Shown: positions 58,892 through 64,000 of the stretch, one piece after another | How positions within the stretch are numbered: the stretch's first letter is position 1 | Layout: every line of letters begins with the position of its first letter | Source of the DNA: Streptomyces eurocidicus | GTDB lineage: Bacteria; Actinomycetota; Actinomycetes; Streptomycetales; Streptomycetaceae | DNA length: 64,000 nucleotides | Reading direction: 5' to 3' | Assembly: GCF_002891295.1 (NCBI RefSeq) | Contig: NZ_LGUI01000005.1 | Coordinates: forward strand, 310,001-374,000 | Program-made: the position numbers and the translations under genes | The notes under the pieces: generated by a model | What the model was told of the DNA's origin: nothing | The model's input: only the letters and a program-made list of their open reading frames with translations | The model's database searches: none

Positions 58892-59265
58892 GCACCGACC
58901 ACCCGGCCGCCACGGTGTCCACCCACATCCTGGACACGGCCCTCGGCCGGCCCGCCGGAGGAGTCGCCGTCGAGCTCTCCGCACGGGGCGCCGACGCCGC
59001 CGGCGGCGAGGCCGGGGCCTGGGCCGCGCTCGGCGGCTCGACCACCGACGCGGACGGCCGCTGCGGGGACCTCCCGGCGCTGCCGGCGGGCACCGCCCGC
59101 GTCCGGCTCCGCTTCGCGACCGGGCCCTACCTCTCCGGCCGCGCCGGGGGAGGCACGCCCTTCCTCCCAGAGGTGACGGTCGACTTCACCGTCGCGCCCG
59201 GCGAACACCACCATGTACCGCTGCTGCTCAGCCCGTACGGCTACTCCGTATACCGAGGGAGCTAG
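58888..59265 (+). CDS. uraH: 5-hydroxyisourate hydrolase (transthyretin-like)
   Basis: 125 residues. STHILDTALGRPA at the N-terminus carries the catalytic His, with the Arg in TARVRLRF. The chain ends in YRGS, the tetrapeptide signature of active TTR-like hydrolases (YRG[ST]). It converts 5-hydroxyisourate to OHCU for UraD. ATG overlaps uraD stop; uricase follows 1 bp later. Confidence 0.96.
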   Translation: MSTDHPAATVSTHILDTALGRPAGGVAVELSARGADAAGGEAGAWAALGGSTTDADGRCGDLPALPAGTARVRLRFATGPYLSGRAGGGTPFLPEVTVDFTVAPGEHHHVPLLLSPYGYSVYRGS

Positions 59266-59266
59266 C

Positions 59267-60163
59267 ATGCCCGTCCTTGGCCAGAACCAGTACGGCAAAG
59301 CCGAGAACCGCGTCCTGAAGGTCACCCGGGACGGAGCCGTCCATCACCTCAAGGACCTCAGCGTCTCCGTCTCGCTCTCCGGTGACATGGACGCCGTCCA
59401 CCTCACCGGCTCCAACGCCCACGTCCTGACGACCGACGCCACCAAGAACACCGTGTTCGCCTTCGCCAAGGAACACGGCATCGACTCCGCCGAGCGGTTC
59501 GGCGCCCACCTCGCCCGCCACTTCGTCGGCAGCCAGGGCCCGGTCACGGCCGCCCGGATCCGGATCGAGGAGTACGCCTGGGAGCGGATCGCCTGCGACG
59601 GCCCCGGCGAGCACTCCTTCGTCCGCACCGGGCAGGAGACCCGCACCGCGCAGATATCCTTCGACGGCACGGCCCTGCGGGTCGTCTCCGGGCTCAAGGA
59701 CCTCGTGGTCCTCAACACCACCGACTCGGAGTTCCGCGGCTACGTCAAGGACCGCTACACCACGCTCCCGGAGACCGACGACCGCATCCTCGCCACCCAG
59801 GTGCACGCCCGCTGGCGGTACGCCTGGACCGGCGGCGAGGACACCGAGCCCGACTGGGACGCCGCTTACGCGGCCATCCGCGGCCACCTGCTGCGCGCCT
59901 TCGCCGACACCTACTCCCGCTCGCTCCAGCAGACCCTCTACGCCATGGGCGCGCGGGTCGTCGACAACCTCCCGGAGGTCGACGAGATCCGCCTCTCGCT
60001 CCCCAACCGGCACCACTTCCTGGTGGACCTCTCGCCGTTCGGCCTGAAGAACGACAACGAGGTGTACTACGCCGCCGACCGGCCGTACGGGCTCATCGAG
60101 GCGACCGTCCTGCGGGAGGGCGCGGAGGCCGCCATCCCGGTGGACCTGACGAACCTTCCGTGA
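59267..60163 (+). CDS. pucL: Urate oxidase (uricase)
   Basis: 298 residues from ATG at 59267. Uricase T-fold repeats: QNQYGKAENRVLKVTRDG at the start, HVLTTDATKNTVFAFAKEHGI, AARIRIEEYAWERI and LPNRHHFLVDLSPFG near the C-terminus. Cofactor-free oxidation of urate to 5-hydroxyisourate. Third in the uraD-uraH-uricase operon, matching the pathway. Confidence 0.96.
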   Translation: MPVLGQNQYGKAENRVLKVTRDGAVHHLKDLSVSVSLSGDMDAVHLTGSNAHVLTTDATKNTVFAFAKEHGIDSAERFGAHLARHFVGSQGPVTAARIRIEEYAWERIACDGPGEHSFVRTGQETRTAQISFDGTALRVVSGLKDLVVLNTTDSEFRGYVKDRYTTLPETDDRILATQVHARWRYAWTGGEDTEPDWDAAYAAIRGHLLRAFADTYSRSLQQTLYAMGARVVDNLPEVDEIRLSLPNRHHFLVDLSPFGLKNDNEVYYAADRPYGLIEATVLREGAEAAIPVDLTNLP

Positions 60164-60340
60164 ATCACGTGCGTCTGTTGAACCACGTGTGTCTGTTGAA
60201 CCACGTGTGTCTGTGAACCACGTGTGTCTGTGAACCCACGTGCGTTCGTGGACCACGCTCTCCGTGGCCCGCGAGCCTCGTGACTGACGAACCTCCGTGG
60301 ACCACGCTCTCCGTGGCCCACGAGCCCCCGTGAACCGCGA
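60164..60340. repeat. CACGTG repeat cluster between uricase and deaminase
   Basis: Five CACGTG palindromes at 60166, 60184, 60202, 60219 and 60237 (spacing 18, 18, 17, 18 bp) lie within an ~18-bp tandem unit like TGTCTGTTGAACCACGTG. Then a 23-bp unit (GTGGACCACGCTCTCC...) occurs twice, at 60248 and 60297, 49 bp apart. Stop follows quickly in frames tried, so it is not coding. Confidence 0.85.
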
Positions 60341-60371
60341 ACCTTCCGTGAACCGAGAACGAGGAATCGCC

Positions 60372-61802
60372 GTGGCAGCACCCCCGTCAGCCCCCACCGG
60401 TCCCACAAGTTCCACCGGCCCCCGGTCCGCACCCGTGGACCGGATCGTCATCGAGAACTGTGCCGTCGCCACCGTCGACGCCCAGGACACCGAATACGCC
60501 TCGGGCCATGTCGTCGTCGCCGGCAACCGCATCGAATCGGTGGGCCCGGGAGCGGCCCCCGAGGGCCTCGACCGGGTCGTCCGGCGCGTCGACGGCACCG
60601 GCCACCTCGCCACCCCCGGCCTGGTCAACACCCATCACCACTTCTACCAATGGCTCACCCGCGGCCTCGCCCAGGAGTCCGCCCTCTTCGACTGGCTCGT
60701 GACCCTCTACCCCATCTGGGCGCGCATCGACGAGCCGATGGTCCACGCCGCCGCCCGGGGCTCCCTCGCGATGATGGTCCGCGGCGGCGTCACCACCGCC
60801 ATGGACCACCACTACGTCTTCCCGAAGGGCGCCGGCGACCTCCTCGGTGCCGAGATCCGGGCCGCCCGGGAGATGGGCGTCCGCTTCCACCCCACCCGGG
60901 GCTCGATGGACCGCGGCGAGTCGGCCGGCGGGCTGCCGCCCGACTTCGCCGTCGAGACCACCGAGGCGGCACTGATCGCCACCGAGGAGGCCATCGACAC
61001 CCACCACGACCCGGGCTTCGACTCGATGCTCCGCGTCGGGGTCGCCCCCTGCTCGCCCTTCTCCGTCTCCACCGAACTGCTCCGCGAGGCCGCGGAGCTC
61101 GCCCGCCGCAAGGGCGTGCGCCTGCACACCCACGGCTCGGAGACCGTCGAGGAGGAGCGGTTCTGCAAGGAGCTCTTCGGGATGGGCCCCACGGACTACC
61201 TCGCGTCCACGGGCTGGCTCGGCGACGACGTGTGGATGGCCCACTGCGTCCACATGGGCGACGCCGACATCGAGGCGTTCGCCCGCACCGGCACGGGAGT
61301 GGCCCACTGCCCGTCCTCCAACGCCCGCGTCGCGGCCGGCACCGCCCCCGTCCCCGCGCTGCTCAAGGCCGGGGTGCCCGTGGGGCTCGGCGTGGACGGC
61401 ACCGCCTCCAACGAGACCGGCGAACTCCACACCGAGCTGCGCAACACCCTGCTCGTCCACCGGCTCGCCGGCGGCGCCGACGCCCTGAGCGTCCGTCAGG
61501 CCCTGCGGCTGGGCACGTACGGCGGCGCGCAGGTTCTCGGCAGGGCCGGGGAGACCGGCTCGCTGGAGCCCGGCAAGCTCGCCGACCTCGTGCTGTGGAA
61601 GGTCGACGGCCTAGGCCACTCCTCCATCGCCGACCCGGTCGCCGCCCTCGTCCTCGGCGCCGCCGCGCCCGTCACCCTGTCCCTCGTCGACGGCCGGGCG
61701 GTCGTCGAGGACGGGCGGCTGGTGACGGTGGACGAGGAGGAGGTGGCGCGGGAGGCGCGTGCGGAGGCGCGGCGGCTGGCGCGGATCGCGGCGGGGGACT
61801 GA
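60372..61802 (+). CDS. 8-oxoguanine deaminase-type amidohydrolase
   Basis: 476 residues from GTG at 60372 (GAGGAA 6 nt upstream). Metal-dependent amidohydrolase: NTHHHFYQW (about 82-90, first metal ligands), HTHGSETVEEERF (about 250), MAHCVHMGDADIE (about 291), and VDGTASNE (about 341) for the final Asp. Best fit is the 8-oxoguanine deaminase / ATZ-TRZ branch, converting oxidised guanine to urate, which the adjacent uricase consumes. It is separated from uricase by 208 bp of repeats. Confidence 0.88.
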   Translation: MAAPPSAPTGPTSSTGPRSAPVDRIVIENCAVATVDAQDTEYASGHVVVAGNRIESVGPGAAPEGLDRVVRRVDGTGHLATPGLVNTHHHFYQWLTRGLAQESALFDWLVTLYPIWARIDEPMVHAAARGSLAMMVRGGVTTAMDHHYVFPKGAGDLLGAEIRAAREMGVRFHPTRGSMDRGESAGGLPPDFAVETTEAALIATEEAIDTHHDPGFDSMLRVGVAPCSPFSVSTELLREAAELARRKGVRLHTHGSETVEEERFCKELFGMGPTDYLASTGWLGDDVWMAHCVHMGDADIEAFARTGTGVAHCPSSNARVAAGTAPVPALLKAGVPVGLGVDGTASNETGELHTELRNTLLVHRLAGGADALSVRQALRLGTYGGAQVLGRAGETGSLEPGKLADLVLWKVDGLGHSSIADPVAALVLGAAAPVTLSLVDGRAVVEDGRLVTVDEEEVAREARAEARRLARIAAGD

Positions 61803-62260
61803 GGGTCTCACCCTTCTGTCCCGCCACGCGTCCGCCCTTCCGGACTTGGTCGAGGGGGACGGCCCTCGGCCGGGCCCGTGGGCTGCGGCCCACGGGTGGC
61901 GGGCCGGGGCGTGGCCGGTTGTGACCGGTGGCGCTCCGGCCCGCACTTTGCGCGCCTCCGGCGGGTTTTCCCCTACCCGCCCCTTCCCGGAACTGGGGGC
62001 TTCGCCCCCAGGCCCCCGGCCGCGCTGACGCGCGGTGTCCTCAATCGCCGGACGGGCTGGATTTCGCCCCTGTCCGGAGCTGAAGTTTCCGCCCGGTCCG
62101 GGCAACAACTCAGCCCGTCTGGGGGCACCTCCCAGCGGTAGCTGGGGGAGTTTGAGGACCGGGGTCCGGGGCGGAGCCCCGGTTCCGGGAAGGGGCGGGG
62201 TGGGGAAAAATCCCCCGCCCGGGGGCGGGCACCCATCGGTCACCGACAAGAGGACCCGCC
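61803..62260. other. Intergenic region with nested inverted repeats
   Basis: 458 bp between the deaminase and the permease. It holds the nested inverted repeat described next; no gene seen. The permease promoter is expected near 62210-62250 but no clear boxes were found. Confidence 0.6.
61967..62209. repeat. Long nested inverted repeat
   Basis: Outer imperfect arms of ~42 bp (61967-62009 and 62168-62209) both carry TTTTCCCC, CCGCCCCTTCCCGGAAC and a GGGG(C/G) loop edge. Inner arms hold GTCCTCAATC...GACGGGCT (62037-62058) and the matching AGCCCGTCT ... GAGGAC (62112-62159). A short CTCCCAGC/GCTGGGGGAG hairpin lies within. The inner sequence resembles a dispersed Streptomyces intergenic repeat that I recall from several genomes. 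It probably ends transcription both ways. Confidence 0.75.
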
Positions 62261-63640
62261 ATGGCCACCGTGCACGGTTCCAGCGAGCGAACCCCCGACC
62301 CGGCCCCGGAACAACGCCCCGCCCCCCACCCCGTCGACCACCTCCCACCCCTCACCAAACTCCTCGCCGGCGGCTTCCAGCACCTCGCCGCGAGTTACGC
62401 CGGGGTCGTCGCCCCGCCCCTCGTCGTCGGCGCCGCCATCGGCCTGTCCCCGACGGAGATCACCTTCCTGGTGGGCGCGGCGCTGTTCACCGCGGGGATC
62501 GCCACCCTGCTCCAGACCATCGGCTTCTGGAAGGTCGGCGCCCGGCTGCCGTTCGTCAACGGGGTGTCCTTCGCGGGCGTCCCCCCGATGCTCGCCGTCG
62601 TCGGCGCCCAGGCCGACCCGCGGGACGCCCTCCCGGTCATCTACGGCGCGGTCATGGTGGCGGGCGCGCTCGGCTTCCTCCTCGCCCCCTACTTCTGCCG
62701 GCTCGTCCGCTTCTTCCCGCCCCTGGTCAGCGGCACCGTCATCACCCTGATCGGCCTCTCGCTGCTGCCGGTCGCCTTCAAGTGGATCCAGGACGGCGGC
62801 GACCGGCCCGCGTCCCCGACCGGCCTCGGCCTGGCCGGGGCCACCCTGGTGATCGTGCTGCTGCTGCGCCGGCTGCTCCGGGGCTTTCTCCAGCAGATCG
62901 CCATCCTGCTGGGCCTGGTCGCCGGCACCCTGATCGCCGTTCCGGCCGGCGCCGTCGACCTGGATCCCGCCGCCCACGCCCACCTCGTCGGGTTTCCCGT
63001 CCCCTTCCACTTCGGCGCGCCCCACTTCGCCGTGTCGGCGATCGTGTCCATGTGCGTCCTGATGCTCGTCTGCATGACGGAGAGCACCGCGGACATGCTC
63101 GCGCTCGGGGAGATCGTGGGCCGGGCGGCGGACGAGGAGGTCATCGCGCGCGGGCTGCGCGCGGACACCCTCGGCACCGCCGTCGGGCCGTTCTTCAACG
63201 GCTTCGCGAACAGCGCCTTCGCCCAGAACATCGGCCTGGTCGCCCTCACCCGGGTGCGCAGCCGCTTCGTCGTCGCCGCCTGCGGGCTGATGTTCCTGCT
63301 GCTGGGCCTGAGCCCCGCGTTCGCCTCGCTCATCGCCGTCGTGCCCCGCCCGGTGCTGGGCGGTGCGGGCATCGTGCTCTTCGGCACGGTCGCCGCCAGC
63401 GGCGTCGGAGTCCTGGTGAAGGCGGGCCTCGACAAGGGTGACAACCTCCTGATCGCCGCCGTCTCGCTCGGCGTCGGCCTGATTCCCGTGGTCTCCGGGT
63501 CCTTCTACGACGACGCGGCCGTCCCCGAGACCCTGAAGATCGTCCTGGATTCGGGCGTCAGCGCCGGCTGTCTGACGGCCGTCGTCCTCAACCTCGCGTT
63601 CAACCACCTCGGAGCACGCCGGTCCGTGCGTGGCGACTAG
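62261..63640 (+). CDS. NCS2-family xanthine/uracil permease
   Basis: 459 residues with about 12-14 hydrophobic segments. Nucleobase-cation-symporter-2 marks: LLAGGFQHLAASYAGVV near the start, the substrate-site helix with EST (MTESTADML, about 269) and the signature FANSAFAQNIGLVALTRV (QN-x-G, about 318). ATG at 62261. Next to urate and oxoguanine enzymes it most likely imports xanthine or urate with a proton or Na+. Confidence 0.93.
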   Translation: MATVHGSSERTPDPAPEQRPAPHPVDHLPPLTKLLAGGFQHLAASYAGVVAPPLVVGAAIGLSPTEITFLVGAALFTAGIATLLQTIGFWKVGARLPFVNGVSFAGVPPMLAVVGAQADPRDALPVIYGAVMVAGALGFLLAPYFCRLVRFFPPLVSGTVITLIGLSLLPVAFKWIQDGGDRPASPTGLGLAGATLVIVLLLRRLLRGFLQQIAILLGLVAGTLIAVPAGAVDLDPAAHAHLVGFPVPFHFGAPHFAVSAIVSMCVLMLVCMTESTADMLALGEIVGRAADEEVIARGLRADTLGTAVGPFFNGFANSAFAQNIGLVALTRVRSRFVVAACGLMFLLLGLSPAFASLIAVVPRPVLGGAGIVLFGTVAASGVGVLVKAGLDKGDNLLIAAVSLGVGLIPVVSGSFYDDAAVPETLKIVLDSGVSAGCLTAVVLNLAFNHLGARRSVRGD

Positions 63641-63709
63641 GGAGATACCTCCGTTTTACGCCACAATCGGCGCAAAACAACCGCCAGAAGCGCGGAGGGG
63701 TGTTCCGTC

Positions 63710-64000
63710 GTGGACCAGCAAGCCGGGGACGGCGCGCCCGACCGGGAGGACGACACGGGCGGCGAGGGGCCGGTGGGAAGCGGCGCCGACGGCGGCGCGG
63801 ATGGGAACGGGGGCGCGGCCGCCGGCGGCGAGGGGCGCTTCACCTTCCCCAGCGCGCTCACCGTCCTCGCGCTCGTCACCCTCGCCGTCTGGATCCTCAC
63901 CTTCGTCATCCCCTCCGGCACCTACCGGCGGAACGACGACGGCAACCCCGTCCAGGGCACGTACCACCGCGAGGCCGCGCCCGGCGACTTCGTCCACCGT
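63710..64000 (+). CDS. YfcC/ArcD-like transporter, N-terminal part (cut by window end)
   Basis: Open frame from GTG at 63710 (GGAGG 10 nt upstream) to the window end, 97 codons. A Gly/Ala/Asp-rich soluble leader of ~45 residues precedes FPSALTVLALVTLAVWILTF and VIPSGTYRR, the first membrane helix and conserved PSG-Y motif of YfcC/AbgT/ArcD-like carboxylate or amino-acid transporters. The assignment rests on this short region only. Confidence 0.7.
   Translation, partial: MDQQAGDGAPDREDDTGGEGPVGSGADGGADGNGGAAAGGEGRFTFPSALTVLALVTLAVWILTFVIPSGTYRRNDDGNPVQGTYHREAAPGDFVHR

Noticed and set aside
60067..60432. Minus-strand frame with HTRGSTD-like repeats
   Set aside because: Produced by the intergenic CACGTG repeat and lacks a start context; treated as DNA repeat.
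62035..63441. 468-codon plus-strand frame across the permease
   Set aside because: Different frame from the NCS2 permease, Arg/Pro-rich, no membrane segments.
1..64000. CRISPR arrays and rRNA operons
   Set aside because: No regularly spaced 25-37 bp repeats with unique spacers and no rRNA signature were seen; the 18-bp array at 60.2 kb is too short in period and lacks spacers.

Overview
The window is high-GC actinobacterial DNA, almost certainly Streptomyces. Third-codon positions are nearly all G or C, GTG starts are common, genes are joined by 1-4 base ATGA/GTGA/TGATG overlaps, and the families (SAV_915, GAF-LuxR, a gcl/glxR/hyi operon, a urate operon) are typical of that genus. Functions were read from motifs and family knowledge only; no database search was possible.

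Layout. (1) 1-3.5 kb: the 3' part of an MgtA Mg2+ P-type ATPase and an MgtC-family protein. (2) 3.6-6.8 kb: an unrecognised 759-aa protein and a DUF3800 protein, each followed by a strong hairpin. (3) 7.1-32.1 kb: the main attraction, a large conflict/stress-signalling locus. Fifteen genes run on the minus strand, most overlapping by a few bases. In transcription order they encode a membrane coiled-coil protein, a CHAT protease-like protein, an MbcA/Xre-like antitoxin, a RES NADase-type toxin, a macro-domain protein, a small protein, then a TerY-like vWA protein, PP2C phosphatase and Ser/Thr kinase with a Cys-rich tail. These are followed by a radical-SAM protein, a coiled-coil protein, a Clp-like AAA+ ATPase, an Hsp70-like ATPase, a Zn-ribbon GTPase, a GAP1-type protein and a membrane Zn-ribbon GTPase. 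A second CHAT paralogue is divergent. The GTPase/GAP1 core and the vWA-PP2C-kinase triad match NTP-dependent conflict systems proposed from comparative genomics. The embedded RES module and the paired CHAT proteins are, as far as I know, less described.

(4) 32.2-43.9 kb: an integrated element of about 11.5 kb. It is bounded by a ~190-bp direct repeat of the corA 3' end, with a 23-bp arm repeat inside each end, a relic of a tyrosine recombinase and a tRNA-Thr-like 3' half. Cargo: a frameshifted UvrD-type helicase-nuclease, NUDIX and MazG-like house-cleaning enzymes, a frameshifted nucleotide-sugar dehydrogenase, a divergent SIR2-like protein, an XRE regulator with partners, and a membrane-anchored Mrr-type nuclease.

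(5) 43.7-52 kb: intact corA, a decayed winged-helix gene, a LysA-type decarboxylase, a SAV_915 protein, a GAF-LuxR regulator and two coupled acyl-CoA synthetases. (6) 52.2-64 kb: purine/glyoxylate metabolism. gcl-glxR-hyi (glyoxylate to glycerate) lie divergent from an ArsR-like regulator. Next come uraD-uraH-uricase and an 8-oxoguanine-deaminase-like amidohydrolase, an NCS2 purine permease, and the start of a YfcC-like transporter. Together these take urate or oxidised purines to allantoin and recover glyoxylate carbon. Several operator-like palindromes and repeat-rich intergenic segments lie in this part.
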